From the NCBI GenBank assembly GCA_024278155.1, contig JAJRTT010000276.1, forward strand, positions 1 to 5,631: a DNA stretch of 5,631 bases, read 5' to 3'. The position numbers and the translations under genes were made by a program. Position 1 is the stretch's first letter, and each line of letters opens with the position of its first letter. Positions 1-5,631 of this stretch are shown here, piece after piece. The stretch comes from Bacteroidota bacterium. GTDB lineage: Bacteria; Bacteroidota; Bacteroidia; Bacteroidales; JAADJA01. The notes below the pieces were generated by a model that worked only from the letters and a program-made list of their open reading frames with translations, was not told where the DNA came from and searched no databases.

Positions 1-193
1 ATATACCATCCGGGATTTTAAGAAGTTTACCGCGAAAAGGATCATAAACATGATTGAGCGGGGGATTAAAGCGAAATGAGCATTTCGGATTAATGATGAC
101 AACCATGCTGTTTATATTGGGGAACTTGACACAGCTTTAGCAGAACAAAGACTTGCTTTTTTTCAGGGTTTGAAGTATTTCCGTTTAAACTAA
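1..193 (+). pseudogene. Decayed 3' fragment of an IS200-like / REP-associated (Y1) transposase
   Basis: The frame starting at base 2 is open from the window edge to a TGA at 77-79 and reads IRDFKKFTAKRIINMIERG. This resembles the segment just after the catalytic HxH region in Y1 transposases of the REP-associated tyrosine transposase type, where I-R-D-[FL]-K-K-[FY]-T-[SA]-[KV] is typical. In the same frame after the TGA, another 37 codons run to TAA at 191-193 and contain NDDNHAVYI and a QRLAFF stretch. These recall the family's W-Q-x-D-N-H-x-x-x-I and Q-K-L-x-Y-I-H-N-N-P-V block. The NNPV part is missing, and the usual roughly 20 residues between the two blocks appear shortened. I read this as an inactivated copy with an in-frame stop and deletions. 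The N-terminal HUH part would lie outside the window. The match rests on a short stretch recognised by eye; a shorter intact transposase ending at 79 is the alternative. Confidence 0.5.
72..87. repeat. Short perfect inverted repeat across the TGA of the transposase fragment
   Basis: CGAAATG and CATTTCG are perfect 7-base complements separated by only AG. In RNA this would close as a 6-bp stem with a 4-base loop. It spans the in-frame TGA at 77-79. No T tract follows, so it is not a convincing terminator. It may be a chance palindrome or a scar from the decay of the transposase. Confidence 0.4.
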
Positions 194-324
194 AAAAGCA
201 ATGATGAACAAGGTCGTCAACTTTGATGTTCAGTGTTCCTGCCCACAATTTAAACAATTCCCAATTTCCCGTGTTAATGTTTTTTGGACAAATATTTAAT
301 CAATCAACAACAAAACTTAATATT
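194..324 (+). other. Intergenic leader of the SRPBCC-GyrI gene
   Basis: These 131 bases between the transposase remnant and the next gene contain no supported gene. The best promoter candidate is CAACTTTG at 218-225, which differs from the Bacteroidota TAnnTTTG -7 consensus at one position. No convincing TTTG-like -33 element is seen at the usual distance upstream. If used, it would give a 5' leader of about 90 bases. The stretch just before the ATG at 325 is A/T-rich without a purine-rich ribosome site, as is usual in this phylum. Confidence 0.3.
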
Positions 325-1404
325 ATGAAATTCTTGAAAATCACAGGGATTATCCTGTTCGTTCTCGTGGCTCTTTTCCTTATTGTGGCCGCTTTTCTTC
401 CCAAGCAATTCCATGTGGAGCAGTCCATTGTAATCAATAGGCCTTCGGAATACCCTTTTAACGAAATCAATACCTTACGGAACTGGCAAAGCTGGTCGCC
501 CTTTGACGATGAAGACCCGGATATGGTAACGACATATGAAGGCCCGGCGAGCGGTTTGGGCGCCATAAGTATGTGGGTATCGGAAACGCAGGGAAATGGT
601 TCCATGATGATTTCGGAGAGCGCCCCTTTCAGCAAAATAGTTACCGACCTCGATTTTGGTGAAAATGGGCTGGGCACTGGCTATTTCACTTTTAGCGAGG
701 AAAACAATAAAACAAAGGTTGCCTGGGGAATGGATTTCAATACTTCCTATCCTGTCGAAAGGGTGGTTTTTGCAATTATGAAAGGTGCGATGGAAGAAAT
801 GTTCATGAAAGGGTTGAAAAGCTTGAAACAACAATGCGAATCAATTGCCTACAATGATGATATGCCCCATTTTATCGAAACGGCGCATATACTGTATGGA
901 GAAAAACCAACAGATGAGCAAAAAGCACAATTGAAGAAATCCCCACAATTGTACGTTTTACAGCTCAATGAAAGGTGGATTGCCACAATCATGGATTCGT
1001 GCGGCATGGATGAAATGGAAACTGTGCTTGGAAATGATTTTGGTGAGTTGATGCCCTATATTGCCCAGCACCACCAGGAAGATTTTGGGAACCCTTTTAC
1101 TTTATGGCACAGTTGGGACGAAAAAACTATGTTCGGTTCGTTTGAAGCAGGGGTCTCTATTAAAAGCCAGTCACCGGAGGAAGGCAGGATAAAAGTAAGA
1201 AGGACAAAGCCTGTGAAAGTTGTTGCCGGCATCCATTATGGCCCGTACGACCAAACGATGTATATGTACGAAGCAATCCAAAAGTACATGAAAGACCATA
1301 ACATGGAAGAAGCCGGCGGCCCCATCGAGCTTTATGTTACCGATCCCGGTCAGGAACCGGACCCGAATAAGTGGGAGACGGTGATTATGTTCCAGGTGAA
1401 ATAA
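325..1404 (+). CDS. Membrane-anchored SRPBCC (START-like) / GyrI-like ligand-binding protein
   Basis: The product is 359 aa. Residues 5-24 form one hydrophobic segment, preceded by K2 and K5 and followed by LPKQFHVEQSIVINRP, the usual opening of N-terminally anchored SRPBCC proteins. An SRPBCC/polyketide-cyclase-like domain covers about 29-173, with the typical L-x-N-W-x-S-W-S-P-F (51-60), a G-x-G loop near 77-79 and a long C-terminal helix at about 145-173. A GyrI-like (SbmC/BmrR effector-binding) domain covers about 205-358. It has HYGPYDQ (304-310), GPIELYVTDP (332-341) with E335 at the position of the family's ligand-contacting Glu, and a closing W-E-T-V-I-M-F-Q-V strand. Both folds bind hydrophobic or small cationic ligands, so a ligand-sensing or sequestering role at the membrane is inferred; the ligand is unknown. 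The frame stays open upstream to a TTG at 223, but ATG 325 is preferred because the anchor begins there and the upstream residues look non-coding. A hairpin and a REP-like terminator follow the stop. Confidence 0.87.
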   Translation: MKFLKITGIILFVLVALFLIVAAFLPKQFHVEQSIVINRPSEYPFNEINTLRNWQSWSPFDDEDPDMVTTYEGPASGLGAISMWVSETQGNGSMMISESAPFSKIVTDLDFGENGLGTGYFTFSEENNKTKVAWGMDFNTSYPVERVVFAIMKGAMEEMFMKGLKSLKQQCESIAYNDDMPHFIETAHILYGEKPTDEQKAQLKKSPQLYVLQLNERWIATIMDSCGMDEMETVLGNDFGELMPYIAQHHQEDFGNPFTLWHSWDEKTMFGSFEAGVSIKSQSPEEGRIKVRRTKPVKVVAGIHYGPYDQTMYMYEAIQKYMKDHNMEEAGGPIELYVTDPGQEPDPNKWETVIMFQVK

Positions 1405-1425
1405 TGCCTTCCGTATGATATAAAT

Positions 1426-1454
1426 TCATCCGATGAACTCAAGTCATCGGATGA
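1426..1454 (+). terminator. Perfect 11-bp hairpin downstream of the SRPBCC-GyrI gene
   Basis: TCATCCGATGA (1426-1436) and TCATCGGATGA (1444-1454) are perfect inverted repeats around a 7-base loop, and the stem can extend slightly with a T-G wobble. It begins 22 bases after the stop codon at 1402-1404. Only three T's follow, so by itself it is a weak intrinsic terminator. It may instead protect the 3' end of the mRNA or pause polymerase ahead of the stronger terminator at 1481-1515. Confidence 0.55.
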
Positions 1455-1480
1455 GTTTGGAACTTCGTATCAACTTAATC

Positions 1481-1515
1481 GGTCGCATTTCGACAGGCTC
1501 AATGTGACCTTTTTT
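1481..1515 (+). terminator. REP-like hairpin with T6 tail (intrinsic terminator)
   Basis: GGTCGCATT (1481-1489) pairs with AATGTGACC (1501-1509) as a 9-bp stem with one G-U wobble around an 11-base loop, TCGACAGGCTC. Six T's follow directly at 1510-1515. That is the full layout of a Rho-independent terminator, 77 bases after the SRPBCC-GyrI stop codon. The same 29 bases are one complete copy of the repeat family found again, inverted, at 1583-1610. A dispersed REP-like element therefore seems to serve as this gene's terminator. I recognise this core (TCGACAAGCTCAGTGTGACC and variants) as a repeat commonly scattered between Bacteroidota genes; that is recollection, not a search. Confidence 0.7.
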
Positions 1516-1522
1516 ATTGATC

Positions 1523-1600
1523 CTTGTCGGTCACACTGAGCTTGTCGGTCACACTGAGCTTGTCGGTCACACTGAGCTTGTCGGTCACACTGAGCTTGTC
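1523..1600. repeat. Tandem array of an 18-bp half-REP unit, about 4.3 copies
   Basis: The 18-mer CTTGTCGGTCACACTGAG occurs four times with no mismatch at 1523-1540, 1541-1558, 1559-1576 and 1577-1594, followed by a partial CTTGTC at 1595-1600. Read on the minus strand, the unit GACAAGCTCAGTGTGACC is the loop plus 3' arm of the REP-like hairpin, without its 5' arm. Only the copy nearest the peptidase gene has a 5' arm, so this is one full element followed by three extra right halves. The perfect identity suggests recent expansion by slippage or unequal exchange, or array collapse or expansion in assembly. Confidence 0.95.
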
Positions 1601-1610
1601 GAAGTGTTAC
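1583..1610 (-). repeat. Second REP-like element, inverted, overlapping the peptidase stop codon
   Basis: On the minus strand this reads GTAACACT, then the loop TCGACAAGCTC, then AGTGTGACC. The arms pair as a stem of about 8 bp with one mismatch. Compared with the copy at 1481-1509 it is the same element on the other strand: the 24-base cores at 1486-1509 and 1583-1606 are inverted repeats with three differences, two of which leave G-U pairs in RNA. The peptidase TAA (minus strand 1609-1607) lies inside the 5' arm, so the element begins at the very end of the gene. No T tract follows on the minus strand, so terminator function here is uncertain. Confidence 0.75.
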
Positions 1611-4600
1611 TGTGGCACCTGGCTTCCCTTTCCCATGTTCGGCAACCAAAAATCAGTTTTGTCCTTATTGTCTGCTTCGCCATCATTGTTGAGGTCGCTG
1701 TTCAGATAACCCGATTTTCCGGCTTCGCTGTTCCAGGATGCGGATTTGTCCAGATCGTTGATTGTCCCGTCCCCATTGGCATCGCCGCTTATCATTCCCC
1801 AAATGCCCGTTGAGAGTTCATTTTGTGAACCAACACCATAGGATTTGTTTTCGGCAGTAAAATCGTAGGTGAAAATATTTCCTGTGGCCGGCAAAGCTTC
1901 TGAAGATATAATCCCAAGGTGGTTTCTGTGGTAAACAACAACAAATACTTTCTGAAAAGAGAGATTGGTGAATTGCAATCCTGAACTCCCGTCCAAACCA
2001 ACGACAGAACCATCGTTAAGGATAAAGGCGGCCTGCCTGCTTATCCTTGTGGCCGGGTTTGCCGAGGCGGCATCGGTCGCATCCCGCAATTCCACCAAAA
2101 CCCAGTCCACTACATTTGCATTTGGCATTTCCGGAACCTGTTCGGCCCCCGGAAAATTCCAGGGCGGCATGTTAAATGGCTGGTTGTTTGGGATAAAGCC
2201 ACCGGAATTCAAATCCGTGCCCATTGAACTTGTGTTGAATGGGCCTTCGAGCATGGCCGTTAAATCAAAGGAAACCGTATTGGTAAGGTGCATGGTAACC
2301 GGAATGCTGAGTTGGGCTTCGTCAGGGTCGTTGCTGTTTATGACAATATTTGCCTGATAATCACCAATGGTCAAATCCGTTGAGTTAAAGGAAAGCCCAA
2401 TGGTGGTATTCCCTGAACCTGCGATTGTACCCGAGATTGGTGAGATGCTCAGCCAATCGTTCAATCCATGGACGGTGAGCGAATAATCTTCAACCTCACC
2501 ATAAGAAGTGCTCCCACATGGCGATCCACAATCGCTGCCATAGTATTTCACCCTGATCCTCATAGTTGTATTTCCCGAAACAGCATCATTTGGAACGGTA
2601 ATGGAGAAAGTCCCCTGTCCGCTGTTCCCGCTTTCGCAAACCACGTTTTCGCCCGCATCGTCAAAATCCCCGTCAATATTCCAATCGATCCAAACACCGA
2701 GGTCGTCGGAACTGTAAACAGAGCCGTTTTCAATGGTCAAATCATAACTTGAACCGGCATCAATGTCTGTTGAAATACCTGTGTAATCAGCATAGCCATC
2801 ACAAGTTGATGTGTTGTCGATGGTATTGAAAACCACACGGCTAATATATTCGTCGCAACCACCGCTTGCTGCACATGCTGTTACCGCTTTGTTAAGGCCA
2901 TATTGTTTTGCGATGGAATAGGTAAGGTCAAGGTCGCCTGTGTTTGCAATAGTCAATTCACTATTGTATGTTGAATTTATCGGAACAAAAACTTCAATGG
3001 GCGTAAGGTCAACATCAATATCCTGATTGTCGGGCAAAGGTGCCAATGGTGGGAATATAATAAAATCGACCCATGCACAATCGCTTCCACCTATGGTGTT
3101 TGCATCTTTTTCGTAAACCCATTTAAAAGTATGTTGCCCGGAGGTGACCGGATATGAAACTTCTGACCAGGCTACTTCCCCTGCCCATTGTCCCTGGAAT
3201 ACATCATCAATATAAAATCTCAAATAATCATAATTGGCTTCTGAAGAAACTTTTCGGAAAAAAGAGACATCACCGCCCGAAGTGAGGAACAAAGTAATTG
3301 ACATTTCCGATGTGCTGTTGTCGCCAATACTTCCTGATTTAGAGCAATATGTTCCATCATAAGGATATTCCGTTGAGATGAACCAGGGAGCGTTTCCGCC
3401 TTGTGTCCATTGCGGTTCAAAAGCGCCGGTCTCAAAACTCCATGCCTGGGATTCCTCCAATTGGAAATCAAACACATGGTTTGCGACCGTTACATTTTTT
3501 ACCTCCGATATCGTTGCATAATCAATGGCGCTTACCCTTATCGTGTAAGTCCCCTCGTTCAGGTCAACTAATGAATAATTGCCATATTGGTCTGTCTGAA
3601 CCGGGGCCAATGGGCTTCCGATAGCTTCAACTGAAGCGTTTTCGATGGGAAGACCTGTTGCCAAATCAGTAACTGTTCCTGTAACCGTAAGCTGTTGTGT
3701 GGCAATCATGCTGACATTTAAAATAGTTTGATCCAGGCTATTGATATTTACATTTGTGAAAGTTTGGGGGAAATAACCATAGGCCGAAAAAGTGACCGAA
3801 TAATTCCCATCGGTCATTAAGCGGAAATATCTCCCAAAATCCACATCGCTTGTATATGGTTCCCTAAATTCCCCCGTATTGTCAATGCCATCTATATAAA
3901 CCTCGGCCACAATGGGTAATCCGGTGGAAGCATCCGTAACAAGTCCTGTAAGTGTTGAATGGTTTACCCGATCCAATAAGATAAGTGCAGCCTGAAGGTT
4001 GTCCTGGCTGATTTGCCCGATCTGGCTGGCCGGGGGGATAAATTCCGTGCCCAATTCAATTGTATAGGTGAAAATACCATGTTGGCCATAGGTATAATCA
4101 TCCGTAACACCGGAGGCTGCATATAAAGCAGCTGAAATCTGTGGTGTGTAATAACCGCCACCAGCTGCGGGGATCGTATTTGCCATTTCAACGGCAAGTT
4201 CCGCAAGGGCATCATTGTCGGGCGCAATTCGGTTCAAGTCATAACCATAAGGGTATAAAACCAATTCGCTGTAACTATGGTAAGTTATCCCGGTCACAAA
4301 ATGATGGGATTCCACCATATTTTTCATGGCCTGGATTTCGGGTTCCGAAAATGCATTTGGGCCGTGATAGGTATTGTCGCCCGGATTATTAGAAGAACCA
4401 GTTCCTCCAAAATTCCATCCGTAATTCCTGTTTGGGTCAACACCATCATAACTATCAGAATCCAATTGTCCGTTGGCATTATTGTCACGGATATTTTTCC
4501 TCCACCATAAATCGGTTTCGTCCGTCACGATTTTATGTCCGTTTGGGTTGACCAGTGGAGTGAACCAAATCTGGGTGTTGTTTATCCAGTTTGTAACATC

Positions 4601-5182
4601 CGGGTCGGTTCCATAATTTGAAACAAGGTAATTCATCACATACATATTTACCTCAAGGCTGATGGGCTCACGGGCATGGTGCTCGGCCATGTAAAAAACA
4701 CTGGGCTCGTCTTCCTCTGTGGCCACATTGTCCGAAATTTTCATGGCCCAGATTTCGTGGTTGTAGCTTGAATAGCTGGAATTTCCGCCCAAAGTATATT
4801 CCCTTCCACGGCTGTCGCCAATGTCATACAATTTACAAATGCTTGGGTTATTCGCTTCAATGGTTTGCAAATCGGTGAGCAAATCGCTATACGTGCGGTA
4901 ACCGGCAAGGCTTTTCCCTGCCACCATATTTTCTTTGGCCTCAGCTTCGGTTTGAACAATACTTACACTGTATCCTTGCGCCTCCAGTGTTTTTATATTT
5001 TCCAATTCAATTACCACATCAAGATAAACACCGGGTTTGTAGGAGGCGATATCATAATTCTTTTTTACAAGATTGATGAAATCTGCCTGTTTGGCATTGG
5101 AAATACGTGCAACGGCTTTTTCCTGTGCGGAAAGCAGGTTGGCTATTGCGAAAAACGCTAAAAGTAAGATGATTTTTTTCAT
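1607..5182 (-). CDS. Secreted multidomain zinc carboxypeptidase (peptidase M14, carboxypeptidase T-like)
   Basis: The product is 1191 aa and is predicted to hydrolyse C-terminal peptide bonds outside the cytoplasm. Residues 1-19 are a signal peptide (MKKIILLLAFFAIANLLSA, cut before Q20), and about 20-92 look like a propeptide. The M14 domain (about 97-405) has zinc ligands H169 and E172 (HHARE) and H302 (TYHSYSE), substrate residues R228 (WWRKN), N251-R252 (DPNRNYGWNF) and Y354, and catalytic E376 (YTIELG). All expected catalytic residues are present, so it should be active. After it come two carboxypeptidase regulatory-like folds (about 410-493 and 497-575), a MAM/jelly-roll-like domain (about 580-712), a Hydin/ASPM-like Ig domain split into about 722-760 and 908-967 by a GEVED domain (about 768-905, YGEVEDYSLTV at 894-904), a beta module (about 970-1128), and a dockerin-like tail with calcium loops at 1133-1146 and 1162-1175, ending GSQVPQ. 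ATG 5182 starts the signal peptide, 29 bases from a -7 box. It is divergent from the CotH-like gene and convergent with the SRPBCC-GyrI gene. The substrate is unknown; surface attachment is inferred. Confidence 0.95.
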   Translation of the reverse strand: MKKIILLLAFFAIANLLSAQEKAVARISNAKQADFINLVKKNYDIASYKPGVYLDVVIELENIKTLEAQGYSVSIVQTEAEAKENMVAGKSLAGYRTYSDLLTDLQTIEANNPSICKLYDIGDSRGREYTLGGNSSYSSYNHEIWAMKISDNVATEEDEPSVFYMAEHHAREPISLEVNMYVMNYLVSNYGTDPDVTNWINNTQIWFTPLVNPNGHKIVTDETDLWWRKNIRDNNANGQLDSDSYDGVDPNRNYGWNFGGTGSSNNPGDNTYHGPNAFSEPEIQAMKNMVESHHFVTGITYHSYSELVLYPYGYDLNRIAPDNDALAELAVEMANTIPAAGGGYYTPQISAALYAASGVTDDYTYGQHGIFTYTIELGTEFIPPASQIGQISQDNLQAALILLDRVNHSTLTGLVTDASTGLPIVAEVYIDGIDNTGEFREPYTSDVDFGRYFRLMTDGNYSVTFSAYGYFPQTFTNVNINSLDQTILNVSMIATQQLTVTGTVTDLATGLPIENASVEAIGSPLAPVQTDQYGNYSLVDLNEGTYTIRVSAIDYATISEVKNVTVANHVFDFQLEESQAWSFETGAFEPQWTQGGNAPWFISTEYPYDGTYCSKSGSIGDNSTSEMSITLFLTSGGDVSFFRKVSSEANYDYLRFYIDDVFQGQWAGEVAWSEVSYPVTSGQHTFKWVYEKDANTIGGSDCAWVDFIIFPPLAPLPDNQDIDVDLTPIEVFVPINSTYNSELTIANTGDLDLTYSIAKQYGLNKAVTACAASGGCDEYISRVVFNTIDNTSTCDGYADYTGISTDIDAGSSYDLTIENGSVYSSDDLGVWIDWNIDGDFDDAGENVVCESGNSGQGTFSITVPNDAVSGNTTMRIRVKYYGSDCGSPCGSTSYGEVEDYSLTVHGLNDWLSISPISGTIAGSGNTTIGLSFNSTDLTIGDYQANIVINSNDPDEAQLSIPVTMHLTNTVSFDLTAMLEGPFNTSSMGTDLNSGGFIPNNQPFNMPPWNFPGAEQVPEMPNANVVDWVLVELRDATDAASANPATRISRQAAFILNDGSVVGLDGSSGLQFTNLSFQKVFVVVYHRNHLGIISSEALPATGNIFTYDFTAENKSYGVGSQNELSTGIWGMISGDANGDGTINDLDKSASWNSEAGKSGYLNSDLNNDGEADNKDKTDFWLPNMGKGSQVPQ

Positions 5183-5210
5183 AAGAATGACAGATGGTTG
5201 ATTTAAGGGT

Positions 5211-5218
5211 CAAAGATA
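5211..5218 (-). promoter_or_regulatory. -7 box of the M14 peptidase promoter
   Basis: On the minus strand these bases read TATCTTTG, a perfect match to the Bacteroidota -7 consensus TAnnTTTG. The start codon follows 28 bases later, giving a short leader of roughly 20 bases, which is typical. No clear TTTG -33 element is seen 19-21 bases upstream, so strength or dependence on an activator cannot be judged. There is no purine-rich ribosome site before the ATG. Confidence 0.6.
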
Positions 5219-5252
5219 AAATTATTTCAAGACAGGCCTTCCATATATTTAT

Positions 5253-5260
5253 TAACTTTG
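5253..5260 (+). promoter_or_regulatory. -7 box of the CotH-like gene promoter
   Basis: TAACTTTG matches the Bacteroidota -7 consensus TAnnTTTG perfectly. It lies 27 bases before the ATG at 5288, nearly the same spacing as the opposite-facing box for the peptidase gene. A -33 element is not obvious; TTTC at 5225-5228 is too far upstream (24-base spacer). The two boxes are 34 bases apart and face away from each other, so the core promoter regions of both genes overlap. Confidence 0.6.
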
Positions 5261-5287
5261 AATCCTCAATTTTTAATTCTATATGTT

Positions 5288-5631
5288 ATGTACTTCAAGC
5301 AAATCGTATTTGTCTTTTTTCTTTTAATAGTGTTTGCAAATGTTTTTTCGCAACCTTCTTTTCCCGAAAGTACACCTGTTTTTATCGATACAACGGTTCC
5401 CCGGGTAGATGTGGTCATTGATCCGGACACTTTGGAATGGATTTATGACAATGTGGAAAGCTATCAGGAATTCCATGCCGATTTTATTTTCAACAGTGGG
5501 GAAATTCAGGATACGATGACCGATGTGGGTTTTCGGTTAAGGGGAAATACCTCACGATACTCCGATAAAAAATCCTTTAAAATATCCTTCAATACTTTTG
5601 TCCCGGGCAGGAAATGGTATGGCCTTGAAAA
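5288..5631 (+). CDS. Secreted CotH-family protein (N-terminal part, runs off the window)
   Basis: ATG 5288 opens a frame that stays open to the window end, giving 114 complete codons of a longer protein. Residues 1-21 form a signal peptide (MYFKQIVFVFFLLIVFANVF then S-Q), with likely cleavage beside Q22. The mature part begins VPRVDVVIDPDTLEWIYDN (38-56), followed by F-H-A-D-F-I-F-N-S-G (62-71), GFRLRGNTSR (81-90), KKSFKISFNTF (94-104) and GRKWYGLEK. This is the characteristic N-terminal pattern of the CotH family (spore-coat CotH-like), known in Bacillus as an atypical protein kinase that phosphorylates coat protein CotB. The kinase catalytic residues lie downstream of the window, so activity cannot be judged. 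Bacteroidota are not spore formers, so the secreted homologues must have other targets, which are unknown. An overlapping ATG at 5283 in another frame soon stops and is not the start. The gene is divergent from the M14 peptidase with a 105-bp gap. Confidence 0.88.
   Translation, partial: MYFKQIVFVFFLLIVFANVFSQPSFPESTPVFIDTTVPRVDVVIDPDTLEWIYDNVESYQEFHADFIFNSGEIQDTMTDVGFRLRGNTSRYSDKKSFKISFNTFVPGRKWYGLE

Noticed and set aside
77..79. TGA recoding (selenocysteine or an alternative code) in the transposase fragment
   Set aside because: No other gene in the window shows in-frame TGA. The fragment also lacks expected segments, so a pseudogene explains it more simply. The palindrome at 72-87 is too small and badly placed for a recoding element.
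223..324. Upstream extension of the SRPBCC-GyrI protein from a TTG at 223
   Set aside because: The extra 34 residues would place a polar, non-conserved-looking stretch before the membrane anchor. ATG 325 gives the normal N-terminus of the family.
300..834. Two minus-strand open frames of 119-125 codons under the SRPBCC-GyrI gene
   Set aside because: They are antisense to a well-supported coding region, overlap each other and show no domain-like sequence.
1523..1600. CRISPR array
   Set aside because: The 18-bp units are directly adjacent with no spacers, and no cas genes are present.
1517..1813. Open frame on the + strand with repeated VGHTEL units (and a second frame reading SVTLSL repeats at 1524-1709)
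   Set aside because: The protein repeat is only the translation of the 18-bp DNA repeat, a multiple of three. The rest of the frame is antisense to the peptidase gene. It is a known kind of spurious protein call.
1965..5161. Several + strand open frames of 70-130 codons opposite the peptidase
   Set aside because: All are shadows of the 1191-codon M14 gene, which has clear domain content over its entire length.
5194..5421. + strand 75-codon open frame across the divergent promoter
   Set aside because: It overlaps the CotH-like gene in another frame and covers both -7 boxes. The frame from ATG 5288 has a signal peptide and family motifs.

Overview
The window looks like chromosomal DNA from a member of the Bacteroidota, probably a marine or gut-type Bacteroidales/Marinilabiliales or related flavobacterial lineage. 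Four things suggest this. The two secreted proteins have Bacteroidota-style signal peptides with a Gln at or next to the predicted cleavage site. The divergent start region carries two perfect TAnnTTTG -7 boxes, the hallmark of the Bacteroidota primary sigma factor. No clear Shine-Dalgarno sequence precedes the starts. The large peptidase has the multi-module architecture (M14, regulatory-like folds, GEVED, dockerin-like tail) typical of the phylum. The lineage is inferred from these traits, not from a marker gene.

Layout. Bases 1-193 hold the decayed 3' part of what resembles an IS200-like/REP-associated (Y1) transposase, with an in-frame TGA. A gene for a membrane-anchored protein follows at 325-1404 (+); it joins an SRPBCC (START-like) domain to a GyrI-like ligand-binding domain. 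The convergent gap at 1405-1606 is packed with structure: a perfect 11-bp hairpin, a REP-like hairpin followed by T6 that should work as an intrinsic terminator, and four tandem copies of an 18-bp half-REP. The last of these belongs to an inverted second REP copy that overlaps the stop codon of the next gene. A 1191-residue secreted zinc carboxypeptidase occupies 1607-5182 on the minus strand. A 105-bp divergent promoter region (5183-5287) separates it from the start of a secreted CotH-family protein (5288 to beyond the window end, + strand).

How the parts relate. The peptidase and the CotH-like protein start back to back, both are exported, and their -7 boxes lie about equally far from their start codons. 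They may therefore be co-regulated, but nothing in the window shows a shared pathway. The SRPBCC-GyrI gene is a separate transcription unit that converges on the peptidase. The transposase remnant and the REP-like repeats lie on either side of that gene and may belong to one REP/RAYT-type system. I see no clearly new defence or biosynthetic system. The most unusual items are the REP half-unit array fused to a gene end, the GEVED domain nested inside another Ig-like fold, and the conserved-looking C-terminal module with dockerin-like calcium loops where a type IX secretion tail might be expected.
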